Positions 8,471 through 17,890 of a stretch of 64,000 bases of DNA are shown here, one piece after another. This DNA comes from Leuconostoc mesenteroides subsp. mesenteroides ATCC 8293 (GTDB lineage Bacteria; Bacillota; Bacilli; Lactobacillales; Lactobacillaceae). Location: NCBI RefSeq assembly GCF_000014445.1, contig NC_008531.1, forward strand, positions 961,001 through 1,025,000, read 5' to 3'. Below the pieces are notes generated by a model. The model saw only the letters and a program-made list of their open reading frames with translations. It did not search any database and was not told the origin of the DNA. Every line of letters begins with the position of its first letter. Position 1 is the first letter of the stretch. The position numbers and the translations under genes were made by a program.

Positions 8471-9043
8471 ATGACAGTAAATGATTGGATAACCTTTATA
8501 TTAGCTAGTACCGTTATTATAATTTCCCCAGGTCCTTCTGTAATATATGTAACAACAAACAGTATGACTAATGAGATTAAAACAATGATGCCATTGATTA
8601 TAGGACTCACTGCAGGATATTTTTGTGGTATGGGCATCTCTTTAATATTTATAAGTAGCTTACTCAAAATTTCATCCTACTCATTGGTCGTGTTAAAAAT
8701 AATTGGTTCTGGCTATTTAACGTACTTAGCCATCCAAATGTGGACTCGTAAGCAGATTAATCAAGATAGCAGAAAACCAACATTCATACGAGGTGTGCTC
8801 ATTGCTATCAGTAATCCTAAGGCACTATTATTTTATACAACTTTTTTCCCGCAATTTGGTCATACTCAAGTTGATATGGTATATCTAGCACTATGTTATG
8901 GCATATTAAGTTTTATAGTGGATTTTTCGAATATGTTAATTTCTCATTTTGTTAGCAGAGGGATTAGCATGAACTCTTTAATGTGGATTAATCGATCCGG
9001 AGCATTATTGCTATGGCTTACTACTTTAAAGATCTGGCTGTGA
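8471..9043 (+). CDS. LysE/RhtB family amino-acid exporter
   Basis: This 190-residue membrane protein has about six hydrophobic segments. The N-terminal signature ISPGPSVIYVTTNSM is the conserved ISPGP motif of the LysE/RhtB family, and AISNPKALLFYTTFFPQF is the second conserved block. GGGAGG ahead of ATG 8471 supports the start. It likely exports an amino acid or a related metabolite; the substrate cannot be told from sequence. Confidence 0.85.
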   Translation: MTVNDWITFILASTVIIISPGPSVIYVTTNSMTNEIKTMMPLIIGLTAGYFCGMGISLIFISSLLKISSYSLVVLKIIGSGYLTYLAIQMWTRKQINQDSRKPTFIRGVLIAISNPKALLFYTTFFPQFGHTQVDMVYLALCYGILSFIVDFSNMLISHFVSRGISMNSLMWINRSGALLLWLTTLKIWL

Positions 9044-9082
9044 ATAACCAGAAGTTAGTTCCAACTGTTTTTTTTAGCACAT

Positions 9083-10042
9083 TTAACCAATAACGTTTTT
9101 GGCTTCTCCTGATAAATATGCATTTAAATTATCTACGGTTATGCGTAATAATCTTTCACGAGTCTCTAATGGTGCCCAAGCGATGTGAGGTGTAATAAAG
9201 CAATTTTTAGCTTTTAATAAAGGATTGTCTTTTTCAATTGGCTCTTTTTGGACAACATCTGTAGCTAAGGCATAAACTTTTTCATTATTTAGTGCCTCGG
9301 CTATGTCATTTTCACTAATAAGTTTTCCACGGGCTGTATTGATTAAAATCACACCATCTTTCATTTTTGAGATAGTAGTCTTGTTAATTAAATTAATCGT
9401 TTCTGGTGTTTGAACAACATGAAGACTAATAATATCCGCTTTTTGGAAAAGCTCATCTAAAGAAACTTGGTTGACCCATTTTTGGGTTGCAACACTAGGT
9501 CGATGATTATAAAAAATAACTTTCATTGAAAAAGCATTGGCTAATTCTGCCACTTTTTGAGCAATTCGACCATAACCAATGAGCCCTAATGTTTTACCTT
9601 TCAATTCAAATAGCGGTTTATCCCAAAATGTAAAATCATCGACACTAGACCATTTCCCATCATGGACCAATTGGTTATGTAATCCAACCTGACCAGTTAT
9701 TTCTAGTAATAATGAAAAGGTAAATTGCGCGACAGCATCCGTAGCATAAGTAGGCACATTCGTCACAATAATGTTGTGGTTGTTTGCACTATCAATATCG
9801 ACAACGTCATAACCTGTTCCCATAATGCCAATATATTTTAACTGTGAAGCACGACTGATTACACTATCATCTAGTGGGGTCTTATGTGTTATCACAACTT
9901 CCGCATCATCGATTCTCTGCAAAATTTCAGTGTCATTATCTACTGATGTACGGCTATAAAACTCAAAGTCGCCCAAATTTTTTAACGTTTCCCAATTTAA
10001 ATCTTGATTGAGATTATAACCATCTAAAAGTACAATTTTCAT
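9083..10042 (-). CDS. D-isomer-specific 2-hydroxyacid dehydrogenase (NAD-binding)
   Basis: The 319-residue protein has the family's bilobal plan. The nucleotide-binding motif is GLIGYGRIAQKVAELA around residues 150-165, followed by INTARGKLI (substrate-binding Arg), the Glu near VQKEPIEKDNPLL and the catalytic His in FITPHIAWAP. It resembles glycerate/hydroxypyruvate or other D-2-hydroxyacid dehydrogenases more than the dedicated D-lactate dehydrogenase. It is transcribed towards the LysE gene and has its own start with AGATATAAG upstream. The exact substrate is uncertain. Confidence 0.85.
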   Translation of the reverse strand: MKIVLLDGYNLNQDLNWETLKNLGDFEFYSRTSVDNDTEILQRIDDAEVVITHKTPLDDSVISRASQLKYIGIMGTGYDVVDIDSANNHNIIVTNVPTYATDAVAQFTFSLLLEITGQVGLHNQLVHDGKWSSVDDFTFWDKPLFELKGKTLGLIGYGRIAQKVAELANAFSMKVIFYNHRPSVATQKWVNQVSLDELFQKADIISLHVVQTPETINLINKTTISKMKDGVILINTARGKLISENDIAEALNNEKVYALATDVVQKEPIEKDNPLLKAKNCFITPHIAWAPLETRERLLRITVDNLNAYLSGEAKNVIG

Positions 10043-10345
10043 AACTTATATCTCCGTTTCTTTGAGCCATTTGAATAAATCTTTTACTACAAGGATCTGA
10101 AAAGTAATTTAGTCATATTTTATCACTTATGACCTATTAACCATGATTTTTAAACTTTAAGACTAAGAATAGGGGATTGTCGCAAGAATTATTTCGTGAA
10201 TATCAACACCGCGGGGTTTTGAGTCCTTAACCGTGCTCAATTAAAATAAAGTGGTAAAATGAAACAAATGAACGCTAATTGTTTGTTATCATATGATTTC
10301 AGACGGAGTTCCGACGCGGATGCTTATCATATAGGAGGAAACTAA
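10043..10345. other. Intergenic region between divergent genes
   Basis: No gene is visible in this 303-base region. It must hold the leftward promoter of the dehydrogenase and the rightward promoter of the short-chain dehydrogenase, but I could not assign -35/-10 boxes with confidence. Confidence 0.3.
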
Positions 10346-11209
10346 ATGTCAAGGAATGAAGAAAAAATTTGGCTTGTAACGGGTGGATCAACTGGATTTG
10401 GACGTAAATTAATTGAAGAATTAATTGCAAAAAAGATTCCAGTCGTAGCTACCGCAAGAAATTTATCAGCATTTAATGATTTAGAAACGAATGAGGATGA
10501 TTTGCTACTTAAAGTACAATTGGATGTCACAAACCAAGAACAAGTCAACAATGCTGTCCAGTCAACGCTCAATAAGTTTGGAAAAATTGATGTTCTGGTT
10601 AATAACGCTGGCTACGGATACTCAGGTTCGATCGAAGAATCAGATGAAACTGCAGTCCGCCAAATGTTTGAAGCAAATTTTTGGGGAGCTAGTGCGATGA
10701 TTCGTGCAGTGTTACCAGCTATGAGAAAAAACAGATCAGGATTAATTATCAATGTCACATCAATAGGTGGTTTACTAGCGTTACCCACCTATGGTTATTA
10801 CAATGCAACCAAGCACGCCTTAGAGGGATTAGGTAAGGCACTATCATTAGAAGTTGAACCTTTTGGTATTAAGGTAACAAATGTCGAGCCTGGTCCCTTT
10901 AGAACTGATTGGGCAGGCAGATCACAATTTTCTGCCAAACATTCAATTAACGATTATGAAAATACGCCAGCAAGAACATCTGAGGAAGCTTCACATGCCA
11001 GATCAGGCGAACAAACTGGCTCTCCTGAACTAGCTGCAAAGGCATTTATTAAAATCGCTGCCTCTGACAATCCGCCTTTGCATTTTATTGCCGGTCAAAA
11101 TGCTTTTAAACGTGAACAAGAAGAAATTTCTAATATTCAACATGATATGCAAAAATGGCAAGAGGATTCAACCCATCTGGACTATGGCGACGAGACATAT
11201 TGGCAATAG
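10346..11209 (+). CDS. Short-chain dehydrogenase/reductase (SDR)
   Basis: The 287-residue protein has the classical SDR motifs: the cofactor loop TGGSTGFG at the N-terminus, NNAGYGYSG near residue 85, the catalytic Ser in NVTSIGG and the Tyr/Lys pair in YYNATKHAL. It is longer than a minimal SDR because of a C-terminal extension rich in charged residues. TAGGAGG precedes the ATG. It stands alone. The substrate is unknown. Confidence 0.88.
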   Translation: MSRNEEKIWLVTGGSTGFGRKLIEELIAKKIPVVATARNLSAFNDLETNEDDLLLKVQLDVTNQEQVNNAVQSTLNKFGKIDVLVNNAGYGYSGSIEESDETAVRQMFEANFWGASAMIRAVLPAMRKNRSGLIINVTSIGGLLALPTYGYYNATKHALEGLGKALSLEVEPFGIKVTNVEPGPFRTDWAGRSQFSAKHSINDYENTPARTSEEASHARSGEQTGSPELAAKAFIKIAASDNPPLHFIAGQNAFKREQEEISNIQHDMQKWQEDSTHLDYGDETYWQ

Positions 11210-11231
11210 ATGGGAAGAGAGTTAACAGACC

Positions 11232-11351
11232 GTTATTTTTGAAGAAGTTGGGGGTTATTTTGAAATTGTTCGAAAAAATTTTACGTTTGAATCCGATAAA
11301 TGGATAAACAAAGAAGTTTATCGCTATAACTTACATGAAAATAATTTATAA
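11232..11351 (+). pseudogene. Short coding remnant
   Basis: An open stretch without a start codon reads VIFEEVGGYFEIVRKNF, then a charged tail ending at TAA 11349-11351. It has protein-like composition but only about 39 codons, so it looks like the C-terminal stub of a lost gene. The family is not recognised. Confidence 0.3.
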
Positions 11352-11393
11352 CAACTGTTTAGATTCAAAATCATAAGAGTTACTTAAATGGCC

Positions 11394-11418
11394 TATCCTG
11401 ATTATCAGGATTTTTTAT
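11394..11418 (+). terminator. Rho-independent terminator
   Basis: ATCCTGA pairs with TCAGGAT around a three-base loop, followed by six T. Confidence 0.75.
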
Positions 11419-11572
11419 TTTACGAACAATTACATTTTTGTTGTTACAATGAATACTTTCTCCCATTCGATGGCCTCTTAGCGTCTGAAATGGTGCTATA
11501 ATTACACTTAATATTATTTTTATGACATAATCATGGGTTAGAAAGCGTAAAACCGCAATTAATAAACTACTA

Positions 11573-12181
11573 TTGACTGCTTACGGGTTCTCAACAGATA
11601 AAATCAAACGTGCTGCACTAGGATTGCTTAATATAGAACATTCTAGTAAAACATGTATTATATCTACTTCTAGACCAGAAGAAAAAGAGAAGCATCCACA
11701 AATGCAACAAATCAGAAATGATTTATTAGAATTTAGACTAGATCAGGTTGATTTTCTTGATGTGGAGTTTGAAAGTGCAAAGAAACTATATGGCTATGAC
11801 TTGATATTTTTGAATGGTGGTTATCCATTTTATCTACTACATTTCTTGAAAAAAAGTGGTGCTGACCACATTTTAAAAGACATTAGTAGGACTGGGGTTC
11901 CAATTTTTGGGCTAAGTGCTGGATCGATTGTAATGGGACCTTCCATCGAATATTTGCAATATCTTTATCCAGAGGACAACCAATTTAATGATACAGATTT
12001 AACAGGTTTGAACTTAACAAGTACTACAATTTTCCCGCACTTCAAAGAAATGTTAACGCGTGATGCTGATATTGATAAAAAACTAACTTCGTATGAAAAT
12101 ACAACTGGAGTTAAAATCATGAGGCTTAATAATGATCAAGCCTTATCGTGTCATTGCAAAGATAAAGTTCTGATTGATTAA
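11573..12181 (+). CDS. Peptidase S51-like / type 1 glutamine amidotransferase-like protein
   Basis: The nucleophile elbow GLSAGSIVMG (Ser) and the motif IFLNGGYPFYLL identify the S51 (dipeptidase E-like) family; the conserved C-terminal His lies in FPHFKEM. Members cleave small Asp-containing peptides or are uncharacterised. The start is doubtful. TTG 11573 is the first common start codon, but the family normally begins five residues earlier, and that codon is ATT (11558), not ATG; no clear ribosome site is present. An extended -10 box (TGCTATAAT, 11494-11502) lies upstream. Either the start codon has been lost or a rare start is used. Confidence 0.7.
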   Translation: MTAYGFSTDKIKRAALGLLNIEHSSKTCIISTSRPEEKEKHPQMQQIRNDLLEFRLDQVDFLDVEFESAKKLYGYDLIFLNGGYPFYLLHFLKKSGADHILKDISRTGVPIFGLSAGSIVMGPSIEYLQYLYPEDNQFNDTDLTGLNLTSTTIFPHFKEMLTRDADIDKKLTSYENTTGVKIMRLNNDQALSCHCKDKVLID

Positions 12182-12273
12182 ATACCGAATTGGAAACCCT
12201 ATATATCAAATAACGATTTAATCTCAAAATCCTAACTTTTCGCGTTATACTCAACTTCTTTTAAAGAATAGTG

Positions 12274-12358
12274 GAACAGGGGTTGTGCTGAAAAAATTAC
12301 AGATACGCTCAATACAGAACTCGAATCATTAATTGACAATTCACTATCATCCATTTAA
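12274..12358 (+). pseudogene. C-terminal coding stub
   Basis: An open stretch without a start reads ITDTLNTELESLIDNSLSSI before TAA 12356. It is probably the end of a degraded regulator or hypothetical gene. Confidence 0.2.
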
Positions 12359-12393
12359 ACTTTACTTATAAATAATAAGTTGAGGAAAAGAAT

Positions 12394-13044
12394 TTGTTCA
12401 ATAAAAAATTAAGATCGTATTCTTTTCGTCTTTGTTTGTCTATTGTTGGCACCATTATCATTGCCTTTGGGATTATTTTATTCCGTTTGGCGAACACGGG
12501 CATTGATCCAGCAACAGCAGCAGATGTTGGTATATCAGATACCTTCCATTGGAATTTAGGGAACTATCAGCTTGCATTTAATGCGCTATTGTTCCTTGGC
12601 ATTTTGTTTTTCGATCAAACACAGTTTGGCATCGGAACATTAATCAATATGTCGTTACCAGGATACATTATCGCTTATTTTACACCGAAGTTTGAACCTA
12701 TAGTTGGGCGTTGGTTTGGAAGCTTTTCTTATCTTGAAAACATATTTTTATTTGTCATTGGTATGTTTTTATTTTCATTAGGAATTGGCATATATACAAG
12801 TGTAAATCTTGGTGTTTCCCCGTACGATGCGGTTGCGCCATTGTTCAACAAAAAGAAATGGGCCAGTTATCGTCTGACAAGGTCTGTTCAAGATTTGTTC
12901 TTTTTTGTAGTTGCCATTATATTTGGTGGGCCACTGGGTATTGGAACTTTTTTGATTGCCACGTTAACTGGCTATATTGTACAATACTGGCGTCAGCTAT
13001 TTAAAAAAATAAAACACCACATGCAAAAAACGCACAGCTTTTAG
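12394..13044 (+). CDS. YczE/YyaS/YitT-type membrane protein
   Basis: The 216-residue integral membrane protein starts at TTG 12394 behind GTTGAGG. It is built as two similar halves: FGIILFRLANTGIDPATAADVG and LGIGIYTSVNLGVSPYDAVAP each contain a hydrophobic helix followed by a G-(V/I)-(D/S)-P motif. This duplication is typical of the YczE/YitT group, small membrane proteins without an established biochemical role. A hairpin at 13028-13054 (AAACGCACA/TGTGCGTTT) overlaps the stop codon and may help end transcription, though it lacks a T run. Confidence 0.75.
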   Translation: MFNKKLRSYSFRLCLSIVGTIIIAFGIILFRLANTGIDPATAADVGISDTFHWNLGNYQLAFNALLFLGILFFDQTQFGIGTLINMSLPGYIIAYFTPKFEPIVGRWFGSFSYLENIFLFVIGMFLFSLGIGIYTSVNLGVSPYDAVAPLFNKKKWASYRLTRSVQDLFFFVVAIIFGGPLGIGTFLIATLTGYIVQYWRQLFKKIKHHMQKTHSF

Positions 13045-13086
13045 TTGTGCGTTTCGTCATTCAAAAATTAAATACAATTTATCCTC

Positions 13087-13115
13087 TTGCCAAACAGAAC
13101 GTTTGTTCGTATAAT
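13087..13115 (+). promoter_or_regulatory. SOS promoter with LexA box
   Basis: The -35 TTGCCA (13087-13092) and -10 TATAAT (13110-13115) have an ideal 17-base spacer. The LexA box AGAACGTTTGTTCG (13096-13109), one base off the Bacillus consensus CGAACN4GTTCG, fills the spacer, so LexA binding would block the polymerase directly. Confidence 0.85.
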
Positions 13116-13147
13116 GAATTATACAGCTTTTGTTTTGGAGACAGCAT

Positions 13148-14470
13148 ATGGTAAACAAGCAGAAAATTGAATACAACTACACGCAAGAGGAACGACGTGT
13201 GATATTTATGATTGATTCTAAAAGCTTTTATGCCAGTGTTGAGTGTGTGGAACGTAACTACAATCCATTGAAAGCCTTACTTGTTGTGATGTCAGAACAA
13301 GAAAATACCAACGGCGGTTTAGTCTTGGCATCTTCACCAATGGCCAAGAAAATACTGGGTATCACTAACGTTACCCGACAACGTGATATTCCTGTTTGTC
13401 CGGACTTAGTGATTGCTCATCCGAGAATGAACCTTTATATTCAAGAAAATCTACGTATTAATAACATCTATCGACAATACACTGATGATGCGCACTTATT
13501 GCCATATTCTATTGATGAATCTATCCTTGATATGACACATTCTTGGCAGTTATTTGGCAAAACACCAGCAGAAGTTGCTTTCAAAATACAACAACAAGTT
13601 CGGGACGAAACAGGCATCTATTTAACTGTTGGTATTGGTGATTCACCAGTCTTAGCTAAATTGGCGCTTGATATTGAAGCTAAACACGCAAAAAATTTAA
13701 CTGGCATTTGGCATTATGAAGATGTACCAAATAAATTGTGGCCAATCACACAACTAACTGATGTTTGGAGTATTGGTTCACGAACTGCGCGTAAGCTAAA
13801 TTTGATGGGTATTCACTCAATGTATGACTTATCTCACCAAGATCCATATCTATTTCGTTCGAAACTGGGATTAATGGGTGAACAATTGTTAGCTTTGTCT
13901 TGGGGTATTGACCGATCTGATCTGACTGAAACAATCAGGCCCAAAAATAAATCATATAGTAATTCTCAAGTTTTACCACGTGATTACGGCCAACAAGCTG
14001 AGATTGAAATCGTGATTCGAGAAATGGCGGATCAAGTTGCCACAAGAATTCGTGCCCACCAAAAGCAAACTTGCTTAGTTAGCTTGTTTATTGGTTATTC
14101 TTTTTCTGAAAGTGAGAAACAAGAATCACATGGCTTTAGAAAACAATATCGTATTAGTCCCACTAACGATACCAATGCATTAATGGCTGTTATGATCAAC
14201 CTCTTCAGAAAGCACTGGCGAGGCGAGATTATTAGACACATCGGGATTGATTACGGTGGACTAGTTGATGATACTGGAGTACAGCTTAATCTTTTTGAAC
14301 AACCTGAACACATCCTTAAAACAAACAAAATTGATCAAGTTGTCGACGAAATTCGTCAACGTTTTGGTACTACAGCTTTGATGCGGGCTATGTCTAAAGA
14401 AGTCGGTGGAACAGCCATTAACCGAGCTAGTTTAGTTGGCGGACACAACGGAGGTAACAGTTATGACTGA
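13148..14470 (+). CDS. Y-family DNA polymerase (UmuC/UvrX-like), SOS-induced
   Basis: ATG 13148 follows GGAG; the 440 residues cover the whole family. FMIDSKSFYASVE near the N-terminus holds the first metal-binding Asp, and SIDESILDMT near residue 120 holds the catalytic Asp-Glu pair. The little-finger domain follows, and GVQLNLFEQ near residue 380 is a sliding-clamp binding motif (QLxLF). These enzymes copy damaged DNA with low fidelity. A LexA box covers the promoter. It overlaps the YolD-like gene by eight bases. A second, broken copy lies at 47100. Confidence 0.92.
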   Translation: MVNKQKIEYNYTQEERRVIFMIDSKSFYASVECVERNYNPLKALLVVMSEQENTNGGLVLASSPMAKKILGITNVTRQRDIPVCPDLVIAHPRMNLYIQENLRINNIYRQYTDDAHLLPYSIDESILDMTHSWQLFGKTPAEVAFKIQQQVRDETGIYLTVGIGDSPVLAKLALDIEAKHAKNLTGIWHYEDVPNKLWPITQLTDVWSIGSRTARKLNLMGIHSMYDLSHQDPYLFRSKLGLMGEQLLALSWGIDRSDLTETIRPKNKSYSNSQVLPRDYGQQAEIEIVIREMADQVATRIRAHQKQTCLVSLFIGYSFSESEKQESHGFRKQYRISPTNDTNALMAVMINLFRKHWRGEIIRHIGIDYGGLVDDTGVQLNLFEQPEHILKTNKIDQVVDEIRQRFGTTALMRAMSKEVGGTAINRASLVGGHNGGNSYD

Positions 14471-14843
14471 CAATGATGATTTCACTACGATAATCAATCG
14501 CTACTTCCAAAACGATTACCGAGAACGAGGAAAAATTAAATGGAACGGCTACTTTCTGTCCGACCACACTTCTTCTTTAACCAAAGAGGGCATTCAACGA
14601 AATGCAATAACTAAGAAATTACCCGCAATATCACTAAATGATGCGCAAGATATTTTACGACACGCTTCTGCTAATTATCATGCCGTAACCGTTCAACAAA
14701 ATATTAAAGATAACGAAGGAAATCTGATCCCTAATGTGACTGGTTTAATAAATGGTTTTTCCGAATTAGGTGTCTATATTGACCACCAATTCATAGCCTT
14801 TGAAGACATTAGAACAGTGGTAAGAAAAAATGAATCCAATTGA
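14463..14843 (+). CDS. YolD-like protein
   Basis: ATG 14463 follows GGAGGTAACAG. The 126 residues carry the YolD pattern DYRERGKIKWNGYFLSDHT near the N-terminus. In Bacillus, YolD-type genes pair with UvrX/YqjW polymerases, and here the start overlaps the polymerase stop. The arrangement indicates an accessory role to the translesion polymerase under LexA control; the mechanism is not established. Confidence 0.75.
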   Translation: MTDNDDFTTIINRYFQNDYRERGKIKWNGYFLSDHTSSLTKEGIQRNAITKKLPAISLNDAQDILRHASANYHAVTVQQNIKDNEGNLIPNVTGLINGFSELGVYIDHQFIAFEDIRTVVRKNESN

Positions 14844-15081
14844 AAATATTATCACAGAGATTAATTCTTTATTCACTAAACAACCTAATACTATTTATGA
14901 AGTACGATTGGTTAATCAGCGATATGCTAAAAAAGTTAATGTGTTCTTTGAATATTATCGGATTGGACATGCGACTCATTCACAGCAGATTGCTCGTTTA
15001 AATGATGAATATCGATCTCAAATACCAGAGTTAGCGACAATGATTCATCAGGCTACTGGCCTGACGGTTAACACCAACTAA
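14830..15081 (+). CDS. Small hypothetical protein of the SOS operon
   Basis: This 83-residue protein begins inside the YolD-like gene (14-base overlap), so it is translationally coupled and the third member of the LexA-regulated unit. It is predicted soluble, with a helical middle (EYYRIGHATHSQQIARLNDE). I do not recognise the family. Its position suggests a role in damage tolerance. Confidence 0.65.
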   Translation: MNPIENIITEINSLFTKQPNTIYEVRLVNQRYAKKVNVFFEYYRIGHATHSQQIARLNDEYRSQIPELATMIHQATGLTVNTN

Positions 15082-15247
15082 TTTATTCGTGAATTAATTA
15101 TCATCTAAAGTTGTTTTTAGATTCAGTATGCTCTATACTATTCGTCTTATAAACACTTCAGCCTCGGTAGATAGGGTGATTACAATAATTAATTGAATAA
15201 TGTTTGCTCCTTCAAATCCGAGTATTACTGTTAGCTACTTCACTAAT

Positions 15248-15303
15248 TTGATATTCTATCCTAGTTGATATACAATTTAGTTATCATAATGAAAGCGCTT
15301 ACA
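15248..15303 (+). promoter_or_regulatory. pox promoter with cre (CcpA) site
   Basis: The -35 TTGATA (15248-15253) and -10 TACAAT (15271-15276) are 17 bases apart. TGAAAGCGCTTACA at 15290-15303 fits the cre consensus TGNAANCGNWNNCA and sits just after the transcription start. Carbon catabolite repression by CcpA is therefore likely, lifting when preferred sugar runs out. Confidence 0.85.
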
Positions 15304-15333
15304 ACGTTTTTGTTTTTAGGAGGCCAGGTTAGA

Positions 15334-17154
15334 ATGTCAGATAAAAAAATATCAGCTGGGTTAGCAGCTTTGAAGGTCATGGAAGGATGGGGTGTTCATA
15401 CTATATATGGTATTCCTTCCGGAACATTAAGCGGGTTGATGGATGCTATGGGACATCCTGAAAATAATATTAAGTTTTTGCAAGTTAAACATGAAGAAGT
15501 TGCTGCAATGGCCGCCGTGATGCAATGGAAATTCGGTGGAAAATTAGGCGTCGCTGTTGGATCAGGTGGTCCAGGGGCTACTCATTTGATTAATGGCTTA
15601 TATGATGCAGCTATGGATAATACGCCTGTATTAGCAATTTTGGGGTCAAAGCCAGTTCGTGAATTAAACATGGATTCCTTCCAAGAATTAAATCAAAATC
15701 CAATGTATGAAAGTATCGCTGTTTACAATCGTCGCGTAGCTACTGCCGAACAATTGCCTCATTTGGTTGATGATGCAATCCGTACGGCGATTGCCAAGCG
15801 TGGTGTGGCTGTTCTTGAAATACCTGCAGATTTTGGATTTTCACAAATTGATGCCAATTCGATTTATTCAACACCACTGTATTCATCAGGCCCAAAGTAT
15901 AAAGAATACAAATCAGCACCTGTCGATAATGCTGATATTGATGCTGCTGTTGAACTATTAAACCAAGCAAAACAACCAGTTATTTATGCTGGTGTGGGTA
16001 CCATGGGTCATGGCTCAGCTGTACAAGCATTATCTCGCAAAATAAAGGCGCCCATTATCACGACCGGTAAAAACTTTGAAACTTTTGACTGGGACTTTGA
16101 GGCCTTTGCTGGTTCAAATTTCCGAGTAGGGTGGAAGCCAGCCAACGAAGCTGTTCTCGAAGCTGACACTGTCTTATTTGTTGGAACAAACTTCCCATTT
16201 TCAGAAGTTGAAGGGACATTCCGTAACGTTGACAAGTTTATCCAAATTGATAACAATCCTGCAATGCTAGGTAAACGCCATCAAAATGATGTTGCCATCC
16301 TCGGTGATGCTGGTGAAGCAATTGATGAAATACTTGCCAAGGTTTCCTCGGTTTCAGAATCACCTTGGTGGCAGGCTAACATTAAAAATATACAGAACTG
16401 GCGCGATTATATGACCAAACTTGAAAAAAAGACCGAGGGCGACCTACAAGCTTACCAAGTTTATAATGCAATTAATGAGCATGCAGCAGATAACGCTATT
16501 TTCTCAATTGATGTTGGTAACGTAACACAGCTATCAGTTCGTCATTTGCACATGACACCTAAAAATATGTGGCGCACGTCACCATTGTTTGCGTCAATGG
16601 GTATTGGTCTACCGGGAGGTATTGGTGCCAAGAACACTTATCCAGATCGTCAAGTTTGGAATTTGATAGGTGATGGTGCCTTTTCAATGACGTATCCAGA
16701 TGTTGTGACAAATGTTCGCTACAACTTACCAGTCATCAATGTTGTCTTTACCAATACGGAATATGGCTTCATCAAAAATAAGTACGAAGATACTAACACC
16801 TACAACTTCGGCGTTGACTTTACAGATGTTGATTATGCCAAAATAGCCGAAGCCCAAGGGGCGATTGGATTGACAGTAAGTCGCATTGAAGATATTGATC
16901 GCGTCGTTCAGGAAGCGCTTAGCTATTATGGTAAAGGCCGTGTCGTGGTGATTGATGCAAAAATCACTAAGGATCGTCCAATCCCTGTTGAAACATTGAA
17001 GTTAGATAAAAGTTTGTATAGTGCAGAAACTGTTAATGCTTATAAAGAAAAATACGAAGCGCAGGAACTCGTCCCATTCCGTGAGTATTTGGAATCAGAG
17101 GGACTAACTTCAAAATATATTAAAGACAGTAATGACAATAAGTACAGTTTCTAA
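15334..17154 (+). CDS. pox: Pyruvate oxidase
   Basis: ATG 15334 follows TAGGAGG; in-frame codons back to 15265 lie inside the promoter. The 606-residue thiamine-diphosphate flavoenzyme has the catalytic Glu in KHEEVAAM, the Gly-rich [17 protein letters not shown], and the metal/ThDP motif [11 protein letters not shown] ending in [13 protein letters not shown]. It converts pyruvate, phosphate and O2 to acetyl phosphate, CO2 and H2O2, giving extra ATP via acetate kinase in air. The family includes acetolactate synthases, but the closest pattern is lactobacillar Pox/SpxB. It is monocistronic and cre-controlled. Confidence 0.92.
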   Translation: MSDKKISAGLAALKVMEGWGVHTIYGIPSGTLSGLMDAMGHPENNIKFLQVKHEEVAAMAAVMQWKFGGKLGVAVGSGGPGATHLINGLYDAAMDNTPVLAILGSKPVRELNMDSFQELNQNPMYESIAVYNRRVATAEQLPHLVDDAIRTAIAKRGVAVLEIPADFGFSQIDANSIYSTPLYSSGPKYKEYKSAPVDNADIDAAVELLNQAKQPVIYAGVGTMGHGSAVQALSRKIKAPIITTGKNFETFDWDFEAFAGSNFRVGWKPANEAVLEADTVLFVGTNFPFSEVEGTFRNVDKFIQIDNNPAMLGKRHQNDVAILGDAGEAIDEILAKVSSVSESPWWQANIKNIQNWRDYMTKLEKKTEGDLQAYQVYNAINEHAADNAIFSIDVGNVTQLSVRHLHMTPKNMWRTSPLFASMGIGLPGGIGAKNTYPDRQVWNLIGDGAFSMTYPDVVTNVRYNLPVINVVFTNTEYGFIKNKYEDTNTYNFGVDFTDVDYAKIAEAQGAIGLTVSRIEDIDRVVQEALSYYGKGRVVVIDAKITKDRPIPVETLKLDKSLYSAETVNAYKEKYEAQELVPFREYLESEGLTSKYIKDSNDNKYSF

Positions 17155-17238
17155 CAAGATACTTTTTGATGTTTAAATGCATTTTGTTTATACCTTGCCA
17201 CCACCAATCCAATCTATAATGCTAACTAGTATGTATCA

Positions 17239-17268
17239 TTTGACAAAATTTATAGACGATACTATAAC
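17239..17268 (+). promoter_or_regulatory. Promoter of the small heat-shock gene
   Basis: TTGACA (17239-17244) and TATAAC (17263-17268) are 18 bases apart. I saw no CtsR or CIRCE operator nearby. Confidence 0.6.
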
Positions 17269-17306
17269 ATAGTTGTAGACATAAAAAATTTGATGGAGGT
17301 GTAAAT

Positions 17307-17729
17307 ATGTCAAACAATTTAATGCAACGTTTTAGTTCTGATGATATTTTTGATTTTATGAATCAGGCTATGCATCCTTGGTCCGATCAACGTTTACTAC
17401 CAAAGTCGATCAAGACTGATGTGATTGAGAAAGATGATCGTTTCACCGTTACTGCAGAATTAGCTGGGGTAAACAAAGACGACATCAACATTGATTACAA
17501 GAATGACCAACTTTTGATTAGTGCTAAACGTGATGAATTCAAGGATCACACTGATCATGACGGTAATATTTTGCAGAGTGAACGGACCTACGGATCTGTG
17601 TCCCGTGCTTACTATTTGCCAGGGGTGGACTCAAGCAAGATTACAGCAAAATTCGCAAATGGCGAATTGCGCGTTGAATTGCCTAAGCAAGCAACTGAAC
17701 AATCAAGTACTAATATTAAGATTGACTGA
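17307..17729 (+). CDS. Hsp20 family small heat-shock protein
   Basis: The 140-residue protein has the alpha-crystallin domain from about residue 35 to 135: TAELAGVNKDDINIDYKNDQLLI and the conserved FANGELRVELPK with its A-x-x-x-N-G-x-L signature. It is an ATP-independent chaperone that holds denatured proteins and, in the related Oenococcus Lo18, also stabilises membranes. TGGAGGTG precedes the ATG. A single-gene unit with its own promoter and terminator. Confidence 0.93.
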   Translation: MSNNLMQRFSSDDIFDFMNQAMHPWSDQRLLPKSIKTDVIEKDDRFTVTAELAGVNKDDINIDYKNDQLLISAKRDEFKDHTDHDGNILQSERTYGSVSRAYYLPGVDSSKITAKFANGELRVELPKQATEQSSTNIKID

Positions 17730-17796
17730 TCTATAACTCGGTGTTTCTATTAATTCGTCCTTTGTATTAGCCGTTGAGGCATTAATTGATACAAGT

Positions 17797-17829
17797 AAAA
17801 AAGCTCGTCCGGATGGATGAGCTTTTTTT
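17797..17829 (+). terminator. Rho-independent terminator after hsp20
   Basis: AAAAAAGCTCGTCC pairs with GGATGAGCTTTTTT around a tiny loop, with a T run. The A run on the other side may let it serve the opposite gene too. Confidence 0.85.
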
Positions 17830-17890
17830 GTATTGGGCATATTACATTTTTATGTTGGGCATCCACTTATATCAAAGACTTCATGACTTA

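Noticed and set aside
9053..9077. Terminator between the LysE gene and the dehydrogenase
   Set aside because: AGTTAGTTCCAACT followed by T residues gives only a four-base stem, too weak to call.
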